From CAWCTB01 sp963798275 (GTDB taxonomy: Bacteria > Acidobacteriota > Terriglobia > Terriglobales > Acidobacteriaceae), in contig CAWCTB010000053.1 of NCBI GenBank assembly GCA_963798275.1, forward strand, positions 1 through 64,000: a DNA stretch of 64,000 nt, given 5' to 3'. The translations under genes and the position numbers were made by a program. The notes under the pieces are model-generated. The model saw only the letters and a list, made by a program, of their open reading frames with translations. It did no database searches and was not told the origin of the DNA. Below, in pieces: positions 1 to 10,742 of this stretch; the first letter of the stretch is position 1, and every line of letters starts with the position of its first letter.

Positions 1-237
1 TTGCCCTGAGGGTCGAGCACACTTCTCTTCAGCGAAACATACACATAGGCTTTCATGGAGGCGACCATTATAACGGCTGGCGGAATGGTTGCGCGGCGAA
101 ATCCGACGGTGTCACAGCGAGCTGTGCGATGCAAGTTTCAACGATGGAACTGGCGCGGTGGCGAGTCACGCTCTGGCGGAGAACGCCGTGACCGCGGCGG
201 CTACAGCAGTTTCAGTGAAGGCGTAGACCGAGATCCC

Positions 238-303
238 GCAGGGGCTAAAGCCCGAGTTCATTTGCGTCGATAACGGCACGGCTGAAAGCCGTGCCCCTTC
301 AAG
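238..303. repeat. Dispersed palindromic repeat, copy A
   Basis: Two small palindromes, 'ggggctaaagcccg' and 'ggcacggctgaaagccgtgcc', are separated by a spacer containing 'ttcatttgcg' and followed by 'ccttcaa'. The same order of parts is seen in the repeat at 7559-7668. This copy lacks the outer inverted ends visible there, so it looks like a core fragment. Confidence 0.6.
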
Positions 304-355
304 GCGGTTGGCAGTCTAGAGCAACTATGAAATCGCTATCAACAGGCTGCTGAAA

Positions 356-432
356 TCCCGCGCGGACTAAAGTCCGGGCGGGAGGGCAAAAATAGGGGAC
401 TTAACGGCGCGGCTGAAGCCGCGCCCCTTCAA
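356..432. repeat. Dispersed palindromic repeat, copy B
   Basis: The palindromes 'cggactaaagtccg' and 'ggcgcggctgaagccgcgcc' occur in the same order and spacing as copy A, followed by 'ccttcaaa'. The stem sequences differ from copy A but remain self-complementary. That compensatory pattern suggests that structure, or a mobility enzyme that reads hairpins, is what is conserved. Confidence 0.55.
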
Positions 433-583
433 AGCCCTGAGTAAAAGCTTATTTCCCGAAGCCGGTGAAGGCGCACCCTTCAAAGCGCACAACGAAAACT
501 CAAGAGCAGCCGGTGAAGCCGCGCCCTTCAAGCCCTGAGTAAAAGCTTATTTTCCCGAAGCCGGTGAAGCTGCGCCCCTTCAC

Positions 584-615
584 AAAAAAGCCGGCAGAGT
601 TGTTGCCCTGCCGGC
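584..615 (-). terminator. Intrinsic terminator of the Ig-repeat lipoprotein gene
   Basis: Read on the minus strand, an 8-base perfect stem (gccggcag / ctgccggc; 590-597 with 608-615) is followed directly by six T residues (584-589). It lies about 20 bases after the stop codon at 635-637, which is the expected place for the minus-strand gene. Confidence 0.85.
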
Positions 616-634
616 GGCACGAATCGCTTGCACT

Positions 635-3094
635 CTATTGAACGGTCAGTACCGTTGACCCGCTCACCCCGTTCAGGGTCGCAGTGATGGTGGTCGTCCC
701 CGCGGCCACGCCGGTGGCCAGCGCCGTTGGCAGCGATCACCGCCTTGGTCGTGTCGGAAGAAGTCCACGCCACCTGGGGCGATCATGACGGTTGAGCCGT
801 CGCTGAAGTGAAGTCGCCGCGAAGAACTGCAGGTTGAACCCACTCCGATCGTGGGGTTCGCCGGCGTGATCGTGATCGACGTAGAGTCGCATTGGTTACG
901 TTGAGGGAGGCGGTACCGACCACACCCGCAAACACCGCGGTGATCGTCGCGGTGCCGGGCGATACTCCGGTAGCCAGACCGATGTTGCTGATGGTCGCCA
1001 CCGAAGGCGGCGACGACGCCCAGGTGACGAACGAAGTGAGATTCGGTGGCTACCGTCGGCAAAGGTGCCGGTAGCCGTAAAACTGGTCGAGATCGTCTCC
1101 GGGATGGTGGCGGAAGAAGGAGTCACAGCAATCGACTGCAACGCGCTCGCCGTCACAATGACGTTGGCGTTGTTGCTGGTGATCGCGTTATACGTCGCAG
1201 TGATAATTGCGGTGCCGCCTTGTTGTCCTGTCGCCACGCCGCTGGAGTTGATCGAGACCACATTAGGGTCGGACGAATTCCAGGTGACCAGGTTATTTAC
1301 GTTCTGCGTGGTGAGATCGCTGAAGGTCCCCTTGGCCGAGAAAGACATCGTTGTCGAGGGAGCGAGCAGGCACGACACCGGCGTGATCGCGATTGACGTT
1401 AGAGTGGCGTTGGTCACGTTCAGTACGGTCGAGCCGCTTTGTGTCTGGCTCATTGCACTAAAGGTTGCGCTGATGTTTGCTGTACCCTGGGCCACTCCCG
1501 TGGCGGTCGCGCCGGCCATCGTAGCGACAGACGGATTGTCCGAGGCCCAGGTGCAGTCGTTGGTGATGTTCTGGTTCGAGCCGTCACTGAACGCGCCGGT
1601 CGCGGAGAAACTTTGCCTGATCAGGGGGGCAATCGTCGGATTCAAAGGCGTGACCGTCACGGTTTGAATGGTGGCGCCGCTTACCGTCAGGGGAAGCGTG
1701 CCGGTTACCCCATTGAGGGTCGCGGTGATGCTGGTCGAACCGGTCAGCAGCGCTCTGGCCAGGCCGCTGTGCAGGCCCACGGTCGCCACCGTAGCGTCGG
1801 AGGAACTCCAGGTAGCCTGGCCCGTGATGTTCAGCCTATTCCCGTTGTCGAAGGTGCCGGTCGCGGTCAAAGATCGGCTGGTTCCCGGGCGCCAGGGTCA
1901 AGGGACTGGGCGTGATGGCAATCGAGACCAGGTTGGCAGCATTGACGGTTAAGTTGGTGCTGCTGCTCTTGCCGTCCTTGGCGGCGCCGATCGTGGTTGA
2001 ACCGACCCCCACTCCGGTTGCCAGTCCGCTACTTACGATGTTGGCCACCAAGGGCGCCGACGAAGACCAGGTCACGGTATTGGTGATGTCCTGCGTGGTG
2101 CTGTCGGAGTAGTGGCCGGTTGCCGTGTATTGCAGTTGGTTGCCCAGCGACAGGCTTGCGTTCTGCGGCGCAATGTCAATGCTCACCAACGTTGCATTGG
2201 TTACGGTGAGGGTGGTGCTGCCGTTGACTCCTCCCGAGGAAGCCTGAATCGTCGTAGTACCCGGCGCGATCGATCGTGCCTGACCCTTGGTTGGTATCTG
2301 ATCGCTCACCGTGGCGACGCTCGGATTGGACGAAGTCCAGGTTGCAGTAGACGTGATATCGGCCGTCGTGTTGTCAAAGAATTTCGCGGTGGCCGTGAAT
2401 TGAAGCGTAATCGCGACTGGGATGGATGGATTCGCCGGCGTGACCACGATGCTGACGATCGGGTTCGTGACCGTAAGCGTCGCCGATCCCGTGATGCCGC
2501 TCAGCGCAGCGGTGATGGTGGCGGTCCCAGGCGCGAGGCCTGTCGCCAGGCCGCCGGTCACCGTGGCCACGGCGGCGTTGGAAGTGGACCAAGTCGCAGT
2601 GGCAGTCAGGTCCTTGGTTGAATTGTCGCTGTAGGTGCCGGTCGCGGTGAACTGCTGGGTACCGTTCGGCGGAGCTACCGATGCTGTCGGCGGTGTGACT
2701 GCGATGGAGACCAGGGTGGCTGTTGGCACCGTCAATGTCGTAGTGCCGCTGACCGTACCGAACGTTGCCGTGATGGTTGATGTTCCGGCCGCCACGGCCG
2801 TGGCCAGTCCACTGGTTGAGATCGTGGCCACGCTGGTGTTGGAGGAAAGCCAGTTGGCCGACGACGTAAGACTTTTCGTACTGCCATCGCTATAGGTGCC
2901 GGTGGCCGTGAACTGCTGGGTTTGCCCAACGGTCAGGTTCGGATTGGCCGGGGTGACCTGAATGCTTTGCAACGTGGGAGTCGTGTTGCCGCCCCCACCC
3001 CCGCTGGAGTTACTACTTCCGCCACAGGCGATGAATTGGAGACAAACCGTCAGCGCGATGCAGCGCGGGTACAGCCGTTCTTAGCGCTTTTCAT
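635..3094 (-). pseudogene. Frame-broken BIG2 Ig-like repeat lipoprotein
   Basis: This is a secreted, lipid-anchored surface protein built of tandem bacterial Ig-like (BIG2) domains of about 90 residues. Each repeat has the pattern 'ITPANPTIxxGxTQQFTATGTFSDGS', then 'TWSSSDxxVATI', 'GLATGVAxGTATITAT' and a closing 'LTVTNA'. About eight repeats are visible. The N-terminus carries a lipobox (FIAC followed by GGSSN and a glycine-rich linker, about 3015-3050). The most plausible start is ATG at 3092-3094, which reaches the lipobox only if one base is gained or lost near 3050. Further frame changes are needed near 1875, 1040, 890, 800 and 710. The product ends in 'TVLTVQ' at 635. A strong terminator follows. 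Such proteins are common in Acidobacteria and are thought to be adhesin- or scaffold-like; no enzymatic domain is visible. The long frames on the plus strand here are shadows of the repeat structure. Confidence 0.75.
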
Positions 3095-3937
3095 ACTCGG
3101 CACCTGAGATGTTCTTAAAGTTCGATACTAGTGAAGTGCGCCCGCATCTGAGGCGCGCCGCTCGGCCAAAACTTTTGAGCCCAGAATGTTGCCGGGGCGT
3201 TTACTATCATGCGCTGCAGTCTGTCCTTGAGTTCGTAACGTTAGTACTATCACATTAGTGAACAATCGTGGAACTCTGAGTATTCAAGCCAGGCAACACT
3301 CCTCGAGGCAAGACATATCGGCGCCGCTTGAGATCAGGTGGCCATCGCCACCAAGCTGCGCATCGCCTGAGATCGATCGAACCCCACGATCTACCAGAAA
3401 ACCACCTTGGTGGTGCCTTTATCGGGAATTTCCAGCTTCCGATCGCCCCCCATATCTTATTTTGCTTGACCGCAGCCTCCCAATAGCTTTATGTTGTCGC
3501 TACTTCGACAGCAAACAATGCCGTCATTCTGAATGCAATCAGGCTTGCAGTGCGATTTCTGCAAGTGAACATGGTAACCCAGGTCTAGTTTGGTTTTGCA
3601 GGTTGCGGTACTCCCTACTCCCTGTGGAAAACACCTTGCTAAGCGAGGGCGGCGAAGCTCTGTTCGGGTGAGCTTGACTGCGTCCCCCGCGGTTCTCCGC
3701 GGCCACTTCTGGGATCGGTCCCCGTGTTCTCGCCCGCTGGTACAGAAGCCTCTCTGAGCGCCGTTGGCGCATTCGTACCCAAGTCGGCTCGGGTGTTCTG
3801 CCGGTGCTCCCGGGTTATGAACTCTTCCTGACGTACTTCGTAGACCATGGCACATCCCACAAATAGCCTCGATCCTCGGCTCCCGGACGGCATGTACGGG
3901 GGGCCGGAAATGCGCGCGTTCTGGCGTTGAGATAATC
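3095..3937. other. Gene-free intergenic region between the lipoprotein gene and the TetR gene
   Basis: Short frames on both strands overlap each other and show no domain or codon pattern. The region must hold the promoters of the divergent lipoprotein gene and TetR gene, but I see no convincing -35/-10 pair. A motif 'cttgctaagcgaggg' near 3641 resembles the arm of the hairpin at 37518-37536. Confidence 0.5.
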
Positions 3938-4570
3938 ATGCGCTCCCCCAAAAGCCTCGGTCGCAGCGTTACCGAAGTGCGGATTGTTGAAGCTGCGGTT
4001 CAGCTATTCTCCCGGCAGGGTTTCAAAGGTACGTCTACGCGAGACATCGCACAGCTCGCGGATGTAAACGAAGCCACTCTGTTCCGTTACTTCCCCCGTA
4101 AGCGAGACTTGTTTTGGGCGGCAGCCGACTCCAGGTTGCAGCGTGTGAAGTTGAGCCGCGACCTGCAAAGCGTACTGGCAAACGATGCCGATCCCCAGCA
4201 AACCATTCCTCTCATCATCTCGTTCATGTGCGACAGCCTGCTGGCGCACCCTGAAACGGTGCGGTTGCTCTATGTTGCGGGGTTCGAGTTGGCGGGAGCG
4301 GATCGGGTGTTGCGGGAGCATCTGGGCCCGATCTTCGATGCCATTAGTTCGTACTTCAGCCGGTGTGCCGCCAAAGGCATCATCGCCGATTTCGATCCCA
4401 CGATTGCAACCCTCGGCGTTGCCGGCACGGTGGGTGCGCATCACGCCTTGCGCAGCCTCTTCACCGAGCACCCAACCGTCGGCGACGTGCAGAACAACGC
4501 TCCGGAGTACGCGCAATTCCTGCTCAAGGCGCTGGCAAAAGGGGATTCTCGCCGGCCTGATCCTGTGTAG
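3938..4570 (+). CDS. TetR/AcrR family transcriptional regulator
   Basis: The 210-residue protein is normal length for TetR. Residues about 12-58 form the DNA-binding domain: 'ILEAAVQLF'-like helix 1, 'GFKGTSTRDIAQLADV' helix-turn-helix and the diagnostic 'LFRYFPRKRDLF' closing segment. The C-terminal helical ligand domain (about 75-205) is variable, so the inducer cannot be read. It lies alone, 50 bases before the polysaccharide export gene on the same strand, so it may control the exopolysaccharide locus or itself; that is inference from position. The ATG start follows 'gagataatc', a weak ribosome binding site. Confidence 0.9.
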   Translation: MRSPKSLGRSVTEVRIVEAAVQLFSRQGFKGTSTRDIAQLADVNEATLFRYFPRKRDLFWAAADSRLQRVKLSRDLQSVLANDADPQQTIPLIISFMCDSLLAHPETVRLLYVAGFELAGADRVLREHLGPIFDAISSYFSRCAAKGIIADFDPTIATLGVAGTVGAHHALRSLFTEHPTVGDVQNNAPEYAQFLLKALAKGDSRRPDPV

Positions 4571-4621
4571 GCAAGACGCAGGGTTGTTGGTCGCTCCGAT
4601 TTCTGGAAGGTCGCACCATAG

Positions 4622-7531
4622 ATGGCTTTCTCTCTCACGTATATTGATCAGATTTCAATTGTTAGCATGCTAAATCGGCTTCCAAAACGCTCGTTGATCT
4701 GGTTGTGCCTGGTGGTTTCCCTGCAGAATCTGCCCGCTTCGGCTCAAACCCGGCAAGCGGTTGGGGGAACTGGTGCAGCCACCTCCACTTCCACTTCCAC
4801 TTCTGGTGCTTCCACCCAAATCCCAATGCAATCCGGCACGGCCCAGGGCATCTCGTCCGAGCAGATGAGTCAGTTGCAAGACTTTCTCGACAGCCATCCC
4901 GAGGTCATGCAGGCGTTGAAAACGCTACTCGCCCAGCAACTGGCAGAACAGGGAAGCGCGGTCGACGAGCAGTCGATCACCGACCAGATGCTGTATGCGC
5001 GCTTACAGTCGGATCCACAATTCAGGGCGGACGCGCTGCGCCTTATGGTTAACAGTGGCTATATCACCGACGAGCAGGCGAAGAAGTTCGCTATACAGAG
5101 CGGCATGGGCGCGGGCGCCCAGGAACAGGGCAGGAACAAGGCATGGGCAAGGGGCTGACCGCTCCGTCGACCCCGGAGGAGCAGCAAGTTACCACCCCAA
5201 CCGAGCCGGGCATAACCGCACCTACGAAACGCCCCAGCATTGCGCCAGTCGCTCCCGAGGAGGAACTGGCCCCGTTGTTCCCCAAAACCATTCTGCGCAA
5301 CAATCCGTATCCGAATCTTCCCTCGACGCAAGACCTGTACCAGAAATATCTCGCCGAGAGCAAGCCGCTGAAGCGGTTCGGGGCTGACATTTTTCGGCCC
5401 GATGTGGTGGGTATGAGCACCTTCCCCATGGACATGCCCGCGGGTCCGGACTACGTTCTGGGCCCCGGTGATGTTCTGTCCATCGATATATGGGGTGGGG
5501 TCTCGCAGCGCCTGGCCCGTATCGTGGATCGGGAAGGCCGCATCTCGCTGCCCGAAGCCGGGCCACTCGCGGTGGCGGGCCTCACCCTCGCGGACGCCCA
5601 GAAGCGGGTGCAGAGTCTGTTACAGCCTCTGTTCCGGGATACCAAGGTCGATCTCTCGGTAACGCGGCTTCGTACTGTCCGCGTCTACGTGGTTGGCGAT
5701 GTGCAGCGTCCCGGCGCTTACGACATCAGCTCGCTTTCGACTCCACTGAATGCGCTCTATGCCGCCGGCGGCCCGACGGCCGCCGGATCGATGCGCATCG
5801 TGAAGCACTATCGCGGCTCAGCAACTCATCAGTGAGCAGGACTTGTACGATCTGCTGATCTTCGGCGTGCGCAAAGCGATCGAGCACTTGCAACCCGGCG
5901 ACACCATCCTGGTTCCACCCGTGGGAGCGCAGGTCGGCGTCGCCGGCGCGGTGCGGCGGCCGGCGATCTACGAGCTGAAAGACAAGACCGACCAACTGGT
6001 AGACATCATCGACTTGGCCGGCGGCGTCACGGTTTCGGCGTCGCTGGACAAGATCAAGGTCGAACGCGTCGAAGCGCACGACAAACGAGTGACGATCGAC
6101 GTGAAGCTGCCCGCCGATGCTGCCCGGCTTCCCTTGCAACAGGCGGTGGGTCCCTTCTCGGTACAGGACGGCGATCGGGTGTTCGTGTTGCCTATCAATC
6201 CCTACATGGAGCGCACGGTCTATCTCGAAGGGCATGTCTACAGTCCGGGCTCTTATCCTTATCGCGACGGCATGACCGTGGGGAACCTCATTCACTCCTA
6301 CCAGGATGTCTTGCCCGAGCCAGCCAACCAGTGGAGAGATCGTGCGACTGCAACCGCCCGATTTTCGTCCCCAGACGATCCCGTTTGACCTGGCGGACGT
6401 CCTCGGCGGGAGCGAAAGCATTCTGTTGCAGCAGTTCGACACCGTCCGCGTCTTCGGTCGCTACGAGACCGATCCGCCCCGGGTTTCGATTTACGGGGAG
6501 GTGCTTCGCCCTGGTATTTATCCCATGAGTAAGGGCATGACCGCTGCCGGCCTGGTAAAAATGGCGGGAGGATTCAAGCGCAGCGCGTATACCGAGTCGG
6601 CGAGCCTGGCTAGCTACATGGTTCAGAATGGTTCGAGGGTGGTCACCGACCAGAAGACGGTGAGGATCGGCGCCGCCGTCGCGGGAGACCCGCAACAGGA
6701 CGCACCTTTGATGCCGGGCGACGTGCTGACCATCCTGCAGATTCCCGGATGGAGCGACATCGGACGCTCCGTCACCATCAAGGGCGAGGTCACGTATCCT
6801 GGCAACTACGGCATTAACGAAGGCGAGAGGCTCAGCTCGTTCCTCCGGCGCGTGGGAGGTTTTCGCAGCATCGGCCTATCCCGCCGGACTCGTGCTCGAG
6901 CGTGTCGATGTGCGCAAAATGGAAGAGGAGGGTCGCCAGGAACTGATCCATCGCCTGGAAACGACCTCCGCTACCGTGAATGTGTCGCCCAACGCCACCG
7001 GCCAGGACCAGGCGGCGTTACTGCAGGCCATGCAGCAACAGCAGCAGCAGGTATTGGCCCACTTGCGCACCCAGCCGGTCACCGGACGCCTGGTCGTGAA
7101 CATCACCAGCAACATCGCCGAATGGGAGAATACGCCGGACGACATCACGCTGCGCGCGGGCGACGTCATTACCGTGCCCAAGCGGCCAAACTTTGTCCTC
7201 GCCTATGGGCAGGTTTACAACGCCAATGCCATCACCTACAGCCCGGGCAAGACAGCGGACTGGTACTTGAGACAGGCGGGCGGACCAACCGAGTTGGCCA
7301 ACAAAAAGGACATCTATATCATTCGGGCCAATGGTTCGGTCGTTTCCTACGAGCGGAGCCGATGGCTGGTTCACTGGCGGCGTGCTGAGCACCAAGATGC
7401 AGCCCGGGGATGTGCTGGTGGTTCCGGAGAAGTTCGTCACCGGCTCTACGGCTTGGAAGACCACGCTGCAAGTGGCGCAATTAATGGCGTCGCTGGCTCT
7501 GGCCGCAGCCGTCGTTGCTAACAACCTGTAG
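4622..7531 (+). pseudogene. SLBB-domain polysaccharide export protein (Wza-like), frame-broken
   Basis: This is an outer-membrane or periplasmic polysaccharide export protein that would guide the polymer made by the downstream genes. The signal peptide is best read from the internal ATG at 4667 (LNRLPKRSLIWLCLVVSL...PASAQT). Then come a Ser/Thr linker and a helical N-terminal domain with 'FLDSHPEVMQALK' and 'SITDQMLYARLQSDPQFRADA'. Next is a Poly_export domain (PDYVLGPGDVLSIDIWGG), followed by at least four SLBB repeats with motifs such as 'VYVVGDVQRPGAYDIS', 'VYLEGHVYSPGSYPY', 'VSIYGEVLRPGIYPM' and 'VTIKGEVTYPGNYGI'. The product ends 'ALAAAVVANNL'. The reading frame changes near 5140, 5815, 6330, 6880 and 7355, yet homologous sequence continues without a gap across every break. 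A single approximately 965-residue gene is therefore the right unit. The N-terminal domain recurs in the next gene. Starts inside 5143-7531 reported by gene finders would be artefacts. Confidence 0.85.
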
Positions 7532-7558
7532 CGTGATCTGCGATCACCCCTAAGGAAG

Positions 7559-7668
7559 CTCTGATTAAGTCAATGGGCGGCCCCTCCGCGGCTAAAGCCG
7601 CGTTCATTTTGCGGCCTTTACGGACGGCCTGAAGGCCGTCCCCTTCAAACGATTGGGCTTAATCAGAG
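7559..7668. repeat. MITE-like palindromic repeat with inverted ends
   Basis: This 110-base element is bounded by inverted copies of 'ctctgattaag' (7559-7569 and 7658-7668; the match extends imperfectly through 'caatgg'). Inside are two palindromes, 'gcggctaaagccgc' and 'ggacggcctgaaggccgtcc', with 'ttcattttgcggcc' between. A diverged copy in opposite orientation lies at 37225-37322. It contains no coding sequence. It could be a miniature inverted-repeat element or a REP-type hairpin unit; it sits exactly between two exopolysaccharide genes. Confidence 0.7.
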
Positions 7669-7687
7669 ATTCCCAACCTCCCCGCCT

Positions 7688-10600
7688 GTGCCCCGAGTGC
7701 GAAAAATTCAGCGTGCAGTCCGGCGTTCCAGTTCGAGGCGGTTTCTTTCCTTCATCTTTGCCGCGATCCTGGTGTTCGCCGGCCCTTACGGTTGGGCACA
7801 GAGCAGCCAGGCGCCGGGACAAGCTGCAGCCACTCCCTCGCAACCCGGTGCTGGTCTGAGCCCTGACAGCGCCCGGCTCATGCAACTGTTGCGTACCCGG
7901 CCCGAGATGACTGGGCTGCTGAAAGGCTACCTCGTCCAAAGAATGCGGATGGCAGGATCGACCATCGACGAGAAGTCGGTAACCGATCGAGATGCTGTAT
8001 TCCCGAATCCAGAACGATCCCGCTTTCGCCAAGGATGCGACAAGCTGGCTGGTCAGCCTCGCCCAGGAGGCCGCTCAGGTGTTGCAGGCGCCGCCTCCCG
8101 CCATCGTCGCGCAGACTCCCGCGCCCGTGCTTGCTCCTCCGGAATCAGTGCCGAATGCTCCGGCTACAACCATGGCTTCCGTCCCGGCCGAAACTGCTTC
8201 GGAGACAGCTTTCGCAGCCACCGGGAACGGGAGCGGAATTGCCGGTTCCTCGAGTTCGTCCGCACCGTCCTCGATTGCGCCTCCAGCCGTCGCGCCAAAC
8301 ACTGCGTACGCGGAGCCATCGCCGGTGACGCTGAGTTCTCTGCCGAAGAATTTACTGCAGGATCAGGAGGCATTCTGGACGCTGCCGTTTCACCTGAACA
8401 CTTCGGATCTTTCCTTCGTCGTGCCAGCCGCGTTCGGAACAGCGCTGCTGATTGGCAGCGATACGTTCGTCGAATCGCGCCTGCCGCAGAGCCCCAGCAA
8501 GATTAGCCGGGCCGTCATCCGCTTCTACCGCAGGCATGGTGGCGCTGCTCGGGACCGGCGGCGGACTCTTCCTCTGGGGGCAGGCGACGCACGACGAGCG
8601 CAAGCGCGAGACCGGCTTCCTCAGCGGCGAAGCCGCCATCGACGCTTATGCCATCACGACGGCGCTTAAATATATGACGCAGCGCGAGCGGCCCAATACC
8701 GGCAACGACAAAGGCAGCTTCTTTTATGGTGGCGACTCTTTCCCGTCCGACACCGCCGCGGTCAGTTGGGCTACCGCCAGCGTAATTGCCCACGAATATC
8801 CCGGGTTCATGACGAAACTTCTCGCCTACGGCGTCGCCAGCGGCGTCACCGCTGGCCGCATCATCGGACAAAAGCACTGGACTTCGGATGCCGTGTTCGG
8901 CAGCGCGCTAGGCTGGTACCTCGGCCGGCAGGTTTACCGTGCGCGTACCACCGGGTCTGAGATTAACGCCTCCACCTGGGGTACCTTTGAGAAGGCACCA
9001 GACGCAGGCGATCACGATCCTGCCTACATGGGAACGACCTACATCCCTCTGGATAGCTGGATCTATCCCGCCTTTGACCGGCTCGCCGCACTGGGATACC
9101 TGCCCGAGCGAGATACTGGCGATCCGTCCTTGGCCCCGCTTGGAGGGCGCAAGGTTGGTGCTCGAAGCGCGAGAACAAATTCGTCAACGAATTGCCGACT
9201 ATGAAGGAGAGCCCGCCGAGGTCACTCGACAGATCCTGGATGCTCTGCAGGACGAGTTTGCGATCGAACTGGCCAACCTCGAAGGTCGCAAAAATACCGG
9301 GGCGCAACTGGAGTCGGCCTATGTGCGGCTGAATCCGATCGCCGGTACGCCCCTGCGCGACGGCTTTAACTTTGCCCAAACCATCTTCGATGACTACGGA
9401 CGGCCCTACGGCCAGGGGCTGAACGCAATTGTCGGCGCCTCGGGCCGGGCTGAGCTGGGGCCGCTGGCTTTCTATTACCGCGGAGAGTATCAACACTCCA
9501 GCGGAATGGCGCCCTATTCGCTGCCCGTCAGCCAGCAGATCGCCGACTTCAATGTTCTGCCGCTCGCTTCCGTGCCCCGCTTCCCGGAGCAGGATCAGTT
9601 CCGCACCATCGAAGCTTATGTGGCGCTGAATGTCCACAACTGGGAACTTTCCTTCGGACAGCAAAGCCTCCTCTGGTCTCCCGACTTCGGCGGCTCGCTG
9701 CTGTTGTCGAATAACGCCCAGCCGATGCCCATGTTGCGAATGGCAAGAGTCGTACCCTACCAGACTCCCCGGCGCACTCGCCTGGTTGGGCAAGATCCGG
9801 AACACGATCTTCATCGGCAGGCTAGGCGGTTACAACTACATCCGCGGTCCTTATCCGACGTTCCAGCCGCTCTTTGGCAACGCGTTTCAGAACATCAATC
9901 CGCTGCCGTACACCTGGGGAGACAAGCTCGCGCTCAAGATGACTCCAAACCTGGAGATTGGCGTCGGGCTCTCGGTCGTCTGGGCCGGATACAGTCGCCC
10001 CGCAACCATGACATCCTGGTGGCACACCTTCTCGACCCAGGGGAACGCCCAGCCCCTGGACCCCGGAAAGCGCTACACCGGATTTAACTTTTCCTACCGG
10101 TTGCCAAAGCTTAGAGATTGGGCGGTTCTTTATGCCGATGGCATGGCCAATGACGAACCGAACCCTATTCGCTATCCTCGCCAGTCTGCCTGGAATCCCG
10201 GTCTCTATTTTCCGAAGTTGCCGATGCTGCCTAACCTTGACCTTCGCTTGGAGGCCGTCTATACCAACATCCCGTCCTACCCGGGAACGGCGCCCTATTA
10301 CTCTAATAACCACTATGCTCAGGGCTACACCAACTATGGGCAGTTGATGGGCGACTGGGTAGGCCGCCAGGGAGATGGCTGGCAGGCTACCTCGACCTAT
10401 TGGTTCTCGGCGCAAAAGAAGATCCAGCTCGGCTATCGCCGCCAATATAATGATCCGGTGTTGCTTGGCGGCGGCGGATTGACCGACTTCTCGGGGACTG
10501 TCGATTGGGCCTTCCGCAAGGAATTCCTGCTGTCCAGCGTGGTTCAGTACGAGCGGTGGAATTTTCCGCTACTGGCTGACGGTCCCACTTCAAACGTGAG

Positions 10601-10691
10601 CGTCCAGTTGCAGCTAACACTTTGGCCGGCGCATGTGCCTCAGCCAAGAAACGATGCCAGGGCTGGACAAGGAAAGCAAGTTATACCTTGA
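7688..10691 (+). pseudogene. PAP2 phosphatase fused to Wzi-type capsule assembly protein, frame-broken
   Basis: The GTG at 7688 gives a signal peptide (RRFLSFIFAAILVFAGPYGWAQ) and then a helical domain homologous to that of the preceding export gene (LLRTRPEMTGLLK, MLYSRIQNDPAFAKDA). A low-complexity Ala/Pro/Ser linker follows. About 8540-8960 encodes a PAP2 domain: motif 1 KYMTQRERP, motif 2 'SFPSDTAA' where PSGH is usual, and motif 3 'GRIIGQKHWTSD'. About 9150-10640 encodes a Wzi-like beta-barrel (ELGPLAFYYRGEYQHS, WSPDFGGSLLLSNNAQPMPMLRM, GYNYIRG, YRRQYNDPVLLGGG, ending in aromatic-rich strands). Wzi-type barrels help to attach capsule at the outer membrane. The frame changes near 7990, 8525, 9145 and 9770. 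Homology is continuous across these points, so one gene of about 1,000 residues is intended. The PAP2 active site may be impaired because the motif-2 histidine is absent. Confidence 0.8.
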
Positions 10692-10742
10692 GCCGATCCT
10701 GGTGCGCTAACGAACTCCGGCATTACCTATGAATTGCTGAAC

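Larger units (their letters stand above)
1..583. other. Gene-free strip with palindromic dispersed repeats
   Basis: No reading frame here has recognisable protein character. The strip holds at least two copies of a palindromic repeat (about 238-303 and 356-432). It also holds an approximately 40-base direct duplication: the segment beginning 'agccctgagtaaaagctta' occurs near 433 and again near 531. Each unit ends in a degenerate 'gccggtgaag..gcgcccttca' motif. The repeat cores resemble those of the elements at 7559-7668 and 37225-37322. Confidence 0.6.

Noticed and set aside
1046..2895. Several plus-strand frames of 66-200 residues opposite the Ig-repeat gene
   Set aside because: They mirror the repeated, GC-rich Ig codons of the minus-strand gene and carry no domain of their own.
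5726..6442. A 238-residue minus-strand frame
   Set aside because: It lies opposite the SLBB repeats, whose motifs continue on the plus strand across the same bases; the minus frame has no recognisable features.
4622..10691. Phase-variable switching as the cause of the frame changes
   Set aside because: The break points do not lie in homopolymers or short tandem repeats, so slipped-strand switching is unlikely.
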